From Flavobacterium frigidimaris (GTDB lineage Bacteria; Bacteroidota; Bacteroidia; Flavobacteriales; Flavobacteriaceae), in assembly GCA_900129595.1 (NCBI GenBank), contig FQWG01000002.1, positions 454,962-518,961 of the forward strand: a stretch of DNA of 64,000 nt, read 5' to 3'. The notes below the pieces were generated by a model. The model made no database searches. It was not told the origin of the DNA and saw only the letters and a program-made list of their open reading frames with translations. Below are positions 24,841-33,733 of the stretch, piece by piece. Position 1 is the first letter of the stretch. Each line of letters opens with the position of its first letter. A program made the position numbers and the translations under genes.

Positions 24841-25515
24841 TTAAATTTTGACAATATCTGTTCCTAGTTTTTTATTTTGAACTATTTTATTAACCAAGTC
24901 TCGAAATGTTTCAATATCTCCAGTAGTAATAGTACTTTCATATTTCCAGTTTGGAAATATTCTGTCTAACAAATGATCTAAACATCTTTCTCTTTCTACT
25001 TTTACATCGAATTTATCGAAAACTTTCACCCCTGTTAATGTTACTTCTTCTAATAGAGGAGAAAAATTATCATTAATAGCCAAAAAATCTTCGATTCTTG
25101 TTGACGGCTTTAAACTTACAACATCTACACCTTTAATTTTTAAATTTCGCTTTAAGGTTTGAAAAACAGAGAATGTTAAACATTCTGAACCCAAAATTTT
25201 GATTGGTTTGACAATTTCTTTTTCAGCTACAGTTGATAAAAAATCACAAAGATCACCTAAAGTTTTTTTATCATCCGGATTGAAGATTGTATCCCATATT
25301 TTTATTGGCACATCAATTCTAAATTCTTGATTTAAAAATTTAGATAATTCCTTCCAAGGTAATAAATCCTGAACTTCACGCCATTCGCGTATTAATGTAT
25401 ACTTTGTTAAAACAAAAGTTCCATCAACCATAAAATCAAATTGGCCTGAAAGTCTATGCTGTTCTTTGAATATTTCTAAAAGCTCATTAGAAGTATAACA
25501 GATCTTATCATTCAT
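24841..25515 (-). CDS. unknown soluble protein, first gene of a three-gene cassette
   Basis: 224 residues without signal peptide or membrane helix. Visible pieces are REWREVQDLLPWKELSKFLN (about 44-63), a run DVPIKIWDTIFNPDDKKTLG (about 69-88) and KPSTRIEDFL (about 137-146). The spacing of short helices is reminiscent of a small carrier or adaptor protein, but I do not recognise it. It starts the cassette on the minus strand; the 64-base gap before it holds repeated CTTAGAA/CTTAGCA words. The cassette has no equivalent elsewhere in the window. Confidence 0.62.
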   Translation of the reverse strand: MNDKICYTSNELLEIFKEQHRLSGQFDFMVDGTFVLTKYTLIREWREVQDLLPWKELSKFLNQEFRIDVPIKIWDTIFNPDDKKTLGDLCDFLSTVAEKEIVKPIKILGSECLTFSVFQTLKRNLKIKGVDVVSLKPSTRIEDFLAINDNFSPLLEEVTLTGVKVFDKFDVKVERERCLDHLLDRIFPNWKYESTITTGDIETFRDLVNKIVQNKKLGTDIVKI

Positions 25516-25579
25516 AACTTATATTTTCTTTTATCCATTCGAAACCTTAGAAACTTAGCATCTCAGAACCTTAGCAACT

Positions 25580-26131
25580 CTAAAAGTAAACTCTCACAAA
25601 AGGCATAAACCCGGACCCGTAAAGACTTCTATCGGGATCATACAAAACATCATAACGCGCACCAATCGTGACACTTCCGGTTCTGTAACCTACACCAAGA
25701 TACAAGGCAGTATTCCAATAATTATCAGAATAACTTGGTCTGTAGGGCGTTGAATTATAATCGGTATTGACACGAACTTGTTCTAACTCAGCTGACAATT
25801 GAATTTCCGGAATCGGATTTACAAGTCCCACCAGACTTCCTCCATACACAAAAGAGTTGTAATAACTTTTCGAAGATAAGTAACCAAATTGCAGACCAAC
25901 ACCAACCGCTACAATTTCGTTTACATTATAAATGGCACTTGGCATTACAGAAATATCCGTATATCCGGATCCAATTCCTACACCAAGTCCGCCTCCAAAT
26001 TGCACTTTCTCCCAAAAATGATTACTATTGCCGATAATGTATTTTTGCTGCGAAATTGCAGAAGTTGAAAACAAGACTGCCAAAATCACAAAAAAAGGTT
26101 TGAAAACGATTGAAATTTGATTATAATTCAT
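25580..26131 (-). CDS. outer-membrane beta-barrel-like protein divergent from sucA
   Basis: 183 residues from the ATG at 26129-26131. Signal peptide (VFKPFFVILAVLFSTSAISQ), then a glycine- and tyrosine-rich set of amphipathic strands (FGGGLGVGIGSGYTDIS, YLGVGYRTGSVTIGARYDVL) ending in an aromatic residue (MPFVRVYF), which fits a small 8-strand barrel. Similar proteins next to sucA are sometimes labelled alpha-ketoglutarate decarboxylase in databases (from memory); nothing here supports such an activity. An upstream in-frame start would give 32 extra residues ahead of the signal peptide and is rejected. Confidence 0.75.
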   Translation of the reverse strand: MNYNQISIVFKPFFVILAVLFSTSAISQQKYIIGNSNHFWEKVQFGGGLGVGIGSGYTDISVMPSAIYNVNEIVAVGVGLQFGYLSSKSYYNSFVYGGSLVGLVNPIPEIQLSAELEQVRVNTDYNSTPYRPSYSDNYWNTALYLGVGYRTGSVTIGARYDVLYDPDRSLYGSGFMPFVRVYF

Positions 26132-26203
26132 AGTTGAGTCTATTTTTAACAAATTTTTACGTAAAAGTACGTAAAAAAAAGATTTAAATAAATGCGATTG
26201 TTG

Positions 26204-26211
26204 TACTTTTG
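26204..26211 (+). promoter_or_regulatory. -7 promoter box of sucA
   Basis: TACTTTTG, 36 bases before the ATG at 26248. Its TTG is in frame with sucA and mimics a start codon. No -33 TTG recognised. Confidence 0.5.
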
Positions 26212-26247
26212 CCTTTCTATTTAACAAAAAGTATATTCACTCATATT

Positions 26248-29022
26248 ATGGATAGGTTTTCATTTTTAAATGCAGCGCATACAGAGTTTTTCGCACAATT
26301 ATATGATCAGTATTTAGTAAATCCAGATAGCGTTGAGCCAAGCTGGAGAAGTTTTTTTCAAGGTTTCGACTTTGGACAGACGACTTATAATGACGAAAAT
26401 CCAGTTCAACGAATCGTTGAGTATGTAACTAGCGACAATCAAGATTGTAGTCTTGTTTCTGACAAACTACAAAAAGAATTCAATGTACTAAAGTTAATCG
26501 ATGCCTACCGTACTCGCGGACATTTGTTTACAAAAACAAATCCGGTTCGTGATCGCAGAACATCTTCGCCAACATTAGACATCGAAAATTTCGGATTAAC
26601 AACTGCTGATCTTTCCAGTGTTTTTGATGCTGGTCAGGCTATCGGAGTGGGGCCATCTACTTTGCAGGATATCGTAACACGTCTTAAATCTATTTACTGC
26701 CAGCATATTGGTATTGAATATATGTATATCAGAAATCCTGGCGTTGTACAGTGGATTCAGGATAAACTGGCTGTAAATGTAAATCAGCCTAATTTCTCTT
26801 CTGAAGAAAAGAAAACGATCCTAAACAAATTAAACCAGGCGGTTTCTTTCGAGAACTTCTTACATACTAAATATGTTGGTCAAAAAAGATTTTCACTAGA
26901 AGGTGGAGAATCTATCATTCCGGCTTTAGATGCTTTGATCGAACAAGCTGCTGAAAAAGGTGTTGAACAATTCGTAATGGGAATGGCTCACCGTGGTCGT
27001 CTGAACGTTTTGGCTAACATCTTCGGAAAATCTACTCAGGATATTTTTGGTGAGTTTGACGGTAAAGATTACGATCAGGAATATTTTGATGGTGATGTAA
27101 AATACCATTTAGGTCTTACTGCCGACAAAAAAACAAGAACAGGAAAAAATATTAATATCAATTTAGCACCAAACCCTTCTCACTTAGAAACGGTTGGAGC
27201 TGTAATTGAAGGAATCACAAGAGCAAAACAAGATAAATATTTTCCAAACGATTTCTCAAAAGTATTGCCAATTGCCGTTCACGGAGATGCTGCAATCGCA
27301 GGTCAGGGAATTTTATACGAAATCATTCAAATGGCATTGCTTGACGGTTACAAAACCGGAGGAACAATTCATATCGTAATCAACAATCAGGTTGGTTTTA
27401 CTACTAACTATTTAGATGCACGTTCGTCTACTTACTGTACAGATGTTGCCAAAGTAACGCTTTCACCAGTATTACACGTAAATGCTGATGATGCAGAGGC
27501 TGTTGTACACGCAGTATCTTTTGCATTAGATTACAGAATGCAATTTGGCCGTGACGTATTTATTGACTTATTAGGATATAGAAAATACGGTCATAACGAA
27601 GGTGATGAGCCTCGTTTTACACAACCTGTATTATATAAAATCATCGCAAAACATAAAAATCCAAGAGATATTTATGCTGAAAAATTATTGTCAGACGGCG
27701 TAATCGATGCTTCTTATGTAAACGCTTTAGAAAAAGAATACAAATCTACTATGGAGGAGAATTTACAAGCTTCCCGTAAAAAAGATTTGACGATTATAAC
27801 GCCATTCATGAAAAACGAATGGGATGGATTTGTTCAGGTAACAGATACGCAGATGCTTGAAAAAGTTGACACTACTTTTGACAAAAAAGGACTAGATTCT
27901 ATCATCGGTACAATTTCAACATTACCAGCGGACAAGAAATTCATTAGTAAAATAACTAAAATCGTTACGGACAGAAAAACCGGATACGACAATAATACTA
28001 TCGATTGGGGAACTGCAGAAGCCTTGGCTTACGGTTCACTTTTGACTGAAGGATTCGATATTCGTATTTCAGGTCAGGACGTAGAGCGTGGTACATTCTC
28101 TCACCGTCACGCTGTTGTAAAAGTAGAAGATTCTGAAGAAGAAGTAATCCTGCTGGATAGCATCGAAAACAAAAAAGGAAAATTCGGCGTATTCAATTCA
28201 CTTTTATCTGAATATGGTGTACTTGGTTTTGATTATGGATATGCATTAGCGAATCCAAACGCTTTGACAATTTGGGAAGCTCAATTTGGAGATTTCTCTA
28301 ACGGAGCCCAAATCATGATTGACCAGTACATTTCATGTGGTGAAGATAAATGGAACAACCAAAACGGTATTGTTTTATTATTGCCTCACGGATATGAAGG
28401 ACAAGGTGCAGAACACTCTTCTGCAAGAATGGAGCGTTACTTACAACTTTGTGCAAGACAAAATATGTATGTGGCAGACTGTACAACTCCTGCCAACTTC
28501 TTCCACTTGTTGAGAAGACAGATGAAAACAAATTTCCGTAAACCTTTGGTCGTTTTCTCTCCAAAAAGTTTATTGCGTGATCCAAGATGTGTTTCTACAG
28601 CAGAAGAATTAGCTACAGGAAGTTTCCAGGAAACAATTGATGACAATACAGTAGATAAAAAAGCAGTAAAAACCTTGGTTTTTGTTACCGGTAAATTCTA
28701 CTATGACATCGTTGCCGAAAGAGAAAACAACGGAAGAAATGACGTTGCAGTGGCTCGTATTGAGCAATTATTCCCTTTCCCGGTTGCACAACTTAAAGAA
28801 ATCATCGCACAATATCCAAATGCTGATGATTATGTTTGGGCTCAGGAAGAACCTAAAAACATGGGAGCTTACAGCTTTATGTTAATGAACTTTGATCTTG
28901 TAAAATGGAGATTAGCTTCACTAAAAGCTTACGCAGCACCGGCATCAGGAAGTTATACCCGTGCAAAACGCCGTCATGCAGATGCAATTAGAATGGTATT
29001 CGATAAAGATTTATTCAGATAA
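26248..29022 (+). CDS. sucA: 2-oxoglutarate dehydrogenase E1 component
   Basis: 924 residues from the ATG at 26248 (MDRFSFLNAAHTEFFAQLYD), the standard N-terminus for E1o. Thiamine-diphosphate enzyme of the TCA cycle: decarboxylates 2-oxoglutarate and passes succinyl to lipoyl-E2. Seen: FVMGMAHRGRLNVLANIFGK, the HGDAAIAGQG stretch, the NNQVGFTTN turn and HRHAVV in the C-terminal transketolase-like domain; R.D.G.GAEHSSARMER follows as in the E. coli enzyme. Length agrees with E. coli SucA (933). The E2 gene follows 82 bases on. The E3 (lipoamide dehydrogenase) gene is not in the window. Confidence 0.97.
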   Translation: MDRFSFLNAAHTEFFAQLYDQYLVNPDSVEPSWRSFFQGFDFGQTTYNDENPVQRIVEYVTSDNQDCSLVSDKLQKEFNVLKLIDAYRTRGHLFTKTNPVRDRRTSSPTLDIENFGLTTADLSSVFDAGQAIGVGPSTLQDIVTRLKSIYCQHIGIEYMYIRNPGVVQWIQDKLAVNVNQPNFSSEEKKTILNKLNQAVSFENFLHTKYVGQKRFSLEGGESIIPALDALIEQAAEKGVEQFVMGMAHRGRLNVLANIFGKSTQDIFGEFDGKDYDQEYFDGDVKYHLGLTADKKTRTGKNININLAPNPSHLETVGAVIEGITRAKQDKYFPNDFSKVLPIAVHGDAAIAGQGILYEIIQMALLDGYKTGGTIHIVINNQVGFTTNYLDARSSTYCTDVAKVTLSPVLHVNADDAEAVVHAVSFALDYRMQFGRDVFIDLLGYRKYGHNEGDEPRFTQPVLYKIIAKHKNPRDIYAEKLLSDGVIDASYVNALEKEYKSTMEENLQASRKKDLTIITPFMKNEWDGFVQVTDTQMLEKVDTTFDKKGLDSIIGTISTLPADKKFISKITKIVTDRKTGYDNNTIDWGTAEALAYGSLLTEGFDIRISGQDVERGTFSHRHAVVKVEDSEEEVILLDSIENKKGKFGVFNSLLSEYGVLGFDYGYALANPNALTIWEAQFGDFSNGAQIMIDQYISCGEDKWNNQNGIVLLLPHGYEGQGAEHSSARMERYLQLCARQNMYVADCTTPANFFHLLRRQMKTNFRKPLVVFSPKSLLRDPRCVSTAEELATGSFQETIDDNTVDKKAVKTLVFVTGKFYYDIVAERENNGRNDVAVARIEQLFPFPVAQLKEIIAQYPNADDYVWAQEEPKNMGAYSFMLMNFDLVKWRLASLKAYAAPASGSYTRAKRRHADAIRMVFDKDLFR

Positions 29023-29104
29023 AAAATTAGTTTAACGTTTAAGACTTAAAGTACGACCAAACACTTTAATCTTTAAACAATACAAACCTTAAACAAAAAC
29101 AAAG

Positions 29105-30343
29105 ATGATTTTAGAAATGAAAGTCCCATCACCAGGGGAATCAATAAAAGAAGTTGAAATTGCAACTTGGTTAGTAAAAGACGGAGATTATGTAGAAAAA
29201 GATCAAGCTATTGCTGAAGTTGATTCAGACAAAGCGACTCTTGAATTACCGGCAGAAGCAAGCGGAATCATTACGCTAAAAGCAGAAGAAGGTGATGCAG
29301 TAGCTGTGGGAGCTGTAGTTTGTTTAATCGATACAGGTGCAGCAAAACCTGCAGGAGATGCTCCGGCGGCCGAAGCTCCAAAAGCGGAAGTAAAAGCAGA
29401 AGCGCCTAAGGCAGAAGCAAAAGCGGAAGCTCCAAAAGCAGCACCAGCACCAGCAGCAACTTATGCTACAGGAACTCCATCTCCGGCAGCAAGAAAAATA
29501 TTAGACGAAAAAAACATAGCACCGGCAACTGTTTCAGGAACTGGTAAAGGCGGAAGAATTACTAAAGATGATGCTGTAAACGCAGTGCCTTCTATGGGAA
29601 CTCCAACTGGAGGAAACCGTGGATCTGAGCGTACAAAATTATCAATGTTACGTCGTAAAGTAGCAGAGCGATTAGTAGCTGCTAAAAACGAAACAGCAAT
29701 GTTAACGACTTTCAACGAAGTTAACATGACGCCAATCAACTTAATTCGTAACGAATACAAAGATGCTTTCAAAGCAAAACATGGTGGTCTTGGTTTAGGA
29801 TACATGTCTTTCTTTACAAAAGCAGTTACAAGAGCTTTAGAATTATATCCGGACGTAAACTCTATGATGGATGGTGATTATAAAGTAGCTTACGATTTTG
29901 CTGATATCTCTATCGCAGTTTCAGGGCCAAAAGGTTTAATGGTTCCTGTGGTTCGTAATGCTGAAAACTTAAGTTTCCGCGGAATTGAAGCTGAAATCAA
30001 AAGATTAGCATTGAGAGCCCGTGATGGTCAGATTACTGTTGACGATATGACTGGCGGAACTTTTACAATTACTAATGGTGGCGTTTTTGGAAGTATGTTA
30101 AGTACTCCAATCATCAACCCTCCACAATCAGGAATTTTAGGAATGCACAACATTATCGAGCGTCCAATTGCTGTAAACGGTAAAGTTGAGATTCACCCAA
30201 TGATGTATGTAGCACTTTCTTATGACCACAGAATCATCGACGGACGTGAGTCTGTTGGTTTTTTAGTAGCTGTAAAAGAAGCTTTAGAAAATCCTTTGGA
30301 ATTATTAATGAATGGCGATGCTAAACGTGCTTTAGAGTTGTAA
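29105..30343 (+). CDS. sucB: dihydrolipoyllysine-residue succinyltransferase (E2 of 2-oxoglutarate dehydrogenase)
   Basis: 412 residues. A single lipoyl domain at 1-80 with the modified lysine Lys43 in [11 protein letters not shown]; an Ala/Pro/Lys/Glu-rich flexible linker (about 82-120); a peripheral-subunit binding domain ([20 protein letters not shown], about 123-160); and the catalytic domain with HRIIDG (His375, Asp379). One lipoyl domain, a short linker and a close sucA neighbour point to the succinyl rather than acetyl enzyme. A strong terminator follows. The linker repeats the words KAEAPKAE several times, so the DNA there is repetitive and GC-richer. Confidence 0.96.
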   Translation: MILEMKVPSPGESIKEVEIATWLVKDGDYVEKDQAIAEVDSDKATLELPAEASGIITLKAEEGDAVAVGAVVCLIDTGAAKPAGDAPAAEAPKAEVKAEAPKAEAKAEAPKAAPAPAATYATGTPSPAARKILDEKNIAPATVSGTGKGGRITKDDAVNAVPSMGTPTGGNRGSERTKLSMLRRKVAERLVAAKNETAMLTTFNEVNMTPINLIRNEYKDAFKAKHGGLGLGYMSFFTKAVTRALELYPDVNSMMDGDYKVAYDFADISIAVSGPKGLMVPVVRNAENLSFRGIEAEIKRLALRARDGQITVDDMTGGTFTITNGGVFGSMLSTPIINPPQSGILGMHNIIERPIAVNGKVEIHPMMYVALSYDHRIIDGRESVGFLVAVKEALENPLELLMNGDAKRALEL

Positions 30344-30368
30344 TTTTAAGTAATTTCGGTAATAATAT

Positions 30369-30402
30369 AAAAACCTGTTCATTTATCTGAACAGGTTTTT
30401 TT
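30369..30402 (+). terminator. terminator of sucAB
   Basis: AAAAACCTGTTCA (30369-30381), six-base loop, TGAACAGGTTTTT (30388-30400), then more T. Thirteen base pairs. Confidence 0.88.
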
Positions 30403-30502
30403 ATATAAAATTTAATTAAGATTTGCTTAAGATGTTAATTTTTTAAACAAACGTAAATTTTACCCTTTAAAAAATATTTTATTTAGAATAAATAAGAATA
30501 GC

Positions 30503-30533
30503 TTGTGTAGTTGATAATCAACAACTAAATTTG
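30503..30533 (+). promoter_or_regulatory. promoter of the siderophore-receptor gene with an overlapping dyad
   Basis: TTG (30503-30505), 20 bases, TAAATTTG (30526-30533), a good Bacteroidota promoter 27 bases before the ATG. The spacer holds the dyad GTTGATAATCAAC (30510-30522). Its position would let an iron-responsive repressor such as Fur block the promoter, and its GATAATC core is shared with the Fur consensus, but this is inference. Confidence 0.6.
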
Positions 30534-30559
30534 CGCTATTAAAATCAATTCTAAATAAA

Positions 30560-33016
30560 ATGAAGAATAAATTCATAATTTCTTTTTTGAGCTTTTGTTT
30601 TTTTCTATTAGCAGGCACAACAATTTCAGCACAGGAAAAAGCAACCTTAAAAGGTAAAATATCTTTAAACGATAACGAATCTCCTGAGGGAATTTCCCTT
30701 GCTCTGAAAGGAACAAGATTTGGAACAGTTACTGACCAGGATGGTAATTATAGAATAAAAAACATCAAGCCGGGAACTTACACTTTAAAAATTTCTGCAG
30801 TTGGATATAATACTACTGAAAGAAAAATTACATTTAAAGAAGGTGACGAACTTACTGAAAACTTCAACCTGACTTCAAACTCAGAAGAACTAACGGAAGT
30901 TGTGGTAAACAGCAGAAAAAATCATTTTGCCCGTAAAGAAAATCAGCAAGTATCAAGATTGCCACTTAAAAATCTTGAAAATCCACAAGTTTATACCACT
31001 ATCACAGGCGAAGTATTAAAAGAACAAGTAGTAACTAATTTTGATGATGCTTTAAAAAATGCTTCCGGTATTACACAACTTTGGGCCGCTACAGGTCGTG
31101 GCGGAGATGGTGCAGGATATTATTCTCTTAGAGGTTTTGCCGTACAGCCAACAATGGTTAACGGTTTACCGGGTTTGACAAACGGAAGTTTAGATCCAGC
31201 AAACATTGACAGAATCGAAATCATAAAAGGACCATCAGGGACTTTATTTGGAAGCAGTTTAATTTCGTACGGAGGATTAATAAATACTACCACAAAAAGA
31301 CCTTACAAAGGATTTGGAGGAGAAGTAAATTACACTGGCGGAAGTTATGGTTTGAATCGTGTTACTGTAGATCTGAACACAGCATTAAATGATAAAAAAA
31401 CTATAAACTTCAGAATTAATTCAGCATACAACAAACAAGAAAGCTTTCAGGATGCTGGTTTTAGAGAATCCTTTTTTATTGCTCCATCATTATCTTACGA
31501 AGTAAACGACAGATTATCATTTTTGGTAAACACGGAGTTTATGAGCAACGAAACAACAAATCCTACTATGTTGTTTTTAGACCGAAGCAACCCTTTAAGA
31601 GTTCACAATATCTCTGAATTAAAATACGACAACAAACGTTCTTACACTAGTAATGAACTTACCCTAAAAACACCTTCGTATAACATACAGGCACAAATGA
31701 ATTATAAACTTTCTGACCAATGGAAATCGCAAACCGTTTTCTCTTCAAGTTCAGCAAAGTCCACAGGAAACTACGCTTATTTATATGAAGAAACAAGCGA
31801 ATCCAAATATGACGACATAAAAAGCGGAATTGTTTTGGGAAGATCTTTTACCTATCAGGATAGTAAAAACATCACTACTGACATCCAGCAAAATTTTATT
31901 GGTGATTTCAAAATCGGAGATTTAAGAAACAGAATTGTAGTTGGTTTTGATTATTTCAACAGAACAGCAACAGATCATGGTTCTGGATATTTTACTAACG
32001 GAATTGTATACATTGGCGACGATTTACAAACTTTCAACTCTAAATTTGGTCCGTCAAATGGCGGTGACACAGGAATCCTGACAAAAGCAGAATCTGATGT
32101 TATTGTAGGCAACAGCCCAAGAAACAACAACAAAACGAAACAAGAAGTTTACAGCGCTTATTTTTCAGATGTATTCAACTTCACACCTGCCTTATCAGCA
32201 ATGGTAAGCTTACGTGCTGATCGTTTCATTAATAGTGGTGATATTTCAACAGATACCGATAACTATAATCAAACCGCATTTTCTCCAAAATTTGGTTTAG
32301 TTTACCAACCTATTTTAGATAAAGTATCGCTTTTTGCCAACTACATGAATGGTTTTGCAAACGTTGCCCCTGGTGAAGATGTTAATGGCACGACAAGAAC
32401 GCCAAGAACTTTTAATCCTGAACACGCTAACCAATTTGAGGCAGGTACTAAACTGAATCTTCTAAAAGATAAAGTGTATACTACTTTTAGTTATTACGAT
32501 ATCAAAGTAACAGATCAGGTCTATAGTATAAGAACTTCAGCAACTCAAATAACAAATTACCAAAATGGTGGTCAGCACAATAAAGGTTTTGAAGCCGAAA
32601 TCGTAGCCAATCCAGTTGCTGGGTTAAATATTATGCTGGGGTACAGTTACAATGACGCAAAATTAACTGCCGGCGATCCTGATTTCGTAGGTTTCAGACC
32701 TGAGAGTTCCGGACCTCAAAATTTAGCCAACCTTTGGGCAAGCTACAAATTTACTCAAGGTTCATTAAGAGGATTTGGTTTAGGATTTGGAGGAAATTAT
32801 GTTGGAGATAACAAAATCATGAACAGAGCAACAGCAGGAACATTCACAATTCCGGAATATGTAGCCTTGAATTCATCTTTGTTTTATAGTGCCGAAAAGT
32901 TTTCAATCAATCTAAAAGTAAACAATATTACGAACGAAGAAATTTATGATGGCTGGTCAACCATTCATCCAAAAGATCCTCGAACTTTTGCCGCAAGTTT
33001 TACTTATAAGTTCTAA
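30560..33016 (+). CDS. TonB-dependent siderophore receptor
   Basis: 818 residues. Signal peptide with a cleavage site near TISAQ, then a carboxypeptidase-like beta-sandwich (about 28-105, ATLKGKISLN ... GTYTLKISAVGYN), a TonB stretch (LTEVVVNSRK), a plug domain with the siderophore-receptor wording RGFAVQPTMVNGLP and DRIEIIKGPSGTLFGSS, and a barrel ending DPRTFAASFTYKF. The plug style is that of FhuA/FpvA-type hydroxamate or mixed siderophore receptors. Four membrane-protein genes of the PepSY/DUF3649/DUF3325 kind follow, which supports a ferric-siderophore role. Confidence 0.9.
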   Translation: MKNKFIISFLSFCFFLLAGTTISAQEKATLKGKISLNDNESPEGISLALKGTRFGTVTDQDGNYRIKNIKPGTYTLKISAVGYNTTERKITFKEGDELTENFNLTSNSEELTEVVVNSRKNHFARKENQQVSRLPLKNLENPQVYTTITGEVLKEQVVTNFDDALKNASGITQLWAATGRGGDGAGYYSLRGFAVQPTMVNGLPGLTNGSLDPANIDRIEIIKGPSGTLFGSSLISYGGLINTTTKRPYKGFGGEVNYTGGSYGLNRVTVDLNTALNDKKTINFRINSAYNKQESFQDAGFRESFFIAPSLSYEVNDRLSFLVNTEFMSNETTNPTMLFLDRSNPLRVHNISELKYDNKRSYTSNELTLKTPSYNIQAQMNYKLSDQWKSQTVFSSSSAKSTGNYAYLYEETSESKYDDIKSGIVLGRSFTYQDSKNITTDIQQNFIGDFKIGDLRNRIVVGFDYFNRTATDHGSGYFTNGIVYIGDDLQTFNSKFGPSNGGDTGILTKAESDVIVGNSPRNNNKTKQEVYSAYFSDVFNFTPALSAMVSLRADRFINSGDISTDTDNYNQTAFSPKFGLVYQPILDKVSLFANYMNGFANVAPGEDVNGTTRTPRTFNPEHANQFEAGTKLNLLKDKVYTTFSYYDIKVTDQVYSIRTSATQITNYQNGGQHNKGFEAEIVANPVAGLNIMLGYSYNDAKLTAGDPDFVGFRPESSGPQNLANLWASYKFTQGSLRGFGLGFGGNYVGDNKIMNRATAGTFTIPEYVALNSSLFYSAEKFSINLKVNNITNEEIYDGWSTIHPKDPRTFAASFTYKF

Positions 33017-33025
33017 CATAAAGAC

Positions 33026-33061
33026 AAAACACCTTTCTCTTACAGCAGAAAGGTGTTTTTT
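33026..33061 (+). terminator. terminator or attenuator after the receptor gene
   Basis: AAAACACCTTTCT (33026-33038) pairs with AGAAAGGTGTTTT (33047-33059), loop eight, then T. It lies only 18 bases before the ATG of the next gene, so it may reduce rather than stop transcription into the downstream genes. Confidence 0.75.
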
Positions 33062-33076
33062 AAATTCTATGAAATT

Positions 33077-33409
33077 ATGATAACAATAGCAAGCCTTATC
33101 GTTTTTTTAGCTTTTTACACGCTTTACTATACCTCAAAAAGAGCCACATTATCTTATGATCTGGGTTTTGAGAAATGGATGAAAAGCAATCCTAAACCAA
33201 CCAAATATATGGGCTTGGGGCTTCTTTTATTAGCATATTCACTTTGGCTCTTTACTCAGTCTTTGTGTTGCGGGACTTTAATGTTTTTTATCCAGCTTAT
33301 GACTGTAGGAAGTTTGATTATTATTTTAGCACCATTAAAGAAAATTAGCCGATTTGCTATTATTGCTCTTTTCGTGATTGTGGCTTTAATAGAATTTTAT
33401 TACAACTAA
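33077..33409 (+). CDS. DUF3325-like small inner-membrane protein of an iron-uptake cluster
   Basis: 110 residues from the ATG at 33077; an upstream GTG at 33053 lies inside the terminator hairpin and is rejected. Four hydrophobic segments are visible (ITIASLIVFLAFYTLYYTS, MGLGLLLLAYSLWLFTQS, LMFFIQLMTVGSLIIILAPL, FAIIALFVIVALIEFYY). The size, the topology and its place between a siderophore receptor and a DUF3649-like gene suggest the DUF3325 family, whose biochemical role is not known to me. The family name is not certain. Confidence 0.6.
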   Translation: MITIASLIVFLAFYTLYYTSKRATLSYDLGFEKWMKSNPKPTKYMGLGLLLLAYSLWLFTQSLCCGTLMFFIQLMTVGSLIIILAPLKKISRFAIIALFVIVALIEFYYN

Positions 33410-33427
33410 CTTATTTCTAACCAAAAT

Positions 33428-33730
33428 ATGCCAGCAAATCCTAAATATCTAACCCAATCTATATGGCAGCGAATTGCCAAAATTACAGCTGCCATACTTG
33501 GCGGCTATTTTGTTTCAGTCAGTTTTCATTTGGCTTTAGCAGCCTGGTTCAACCGTGCTAATATCTTAATGACCATGGCTTTTAGCGGATTCATTCTTTG
33601 GGTGGCGCTTATGGTAATTGCTTTTTTAGCAAAAAGCGGATGGAAAATCTGGGGTATATATCTACTTCTTACTTTAGTTTTTTCTCTTTTTATTTATCTG
33701 GGTCAAACCTGCAATCCGATAGCAAAATAA
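33428..33730 (+). CDS. DUF3649-like inner-membrane protein of an iron-uptake cluster
   Basis: 100 residues with three hydrophobic segments and the GGYFVSVSFHLALAAW stretch, which I associate with DUF3649 iron-transport proteins. The start is an ATG 18 bases after the preceding stop, and the stop is 3 bases before the PepSY gene, so these genes form one unit. In Pseudomonas the comparable fpvGHJK genes act in reducing iron from pyoverdine in the periplasm; a similar role is inferred here. Confidence 0.7.
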   Translation: MPANPKYLTQSIWQRIAKITAAILGGYFVSVSFHLALAAWFNRANILMTMAFSGFILWVALMVIAFLAKSGWKIWGIYLLLTLVFSLFIYLGQTCNPIAK

Positions 33731-33733
33731 CTT

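Noticed and set aside
23750..25515. Defence island or secretion immunity locus
   Set aside because: No nuclease, helicase, TIR, STAND or secreted toxin motif was seen in or near the cassette, so the claim is not supported beyond a guess.
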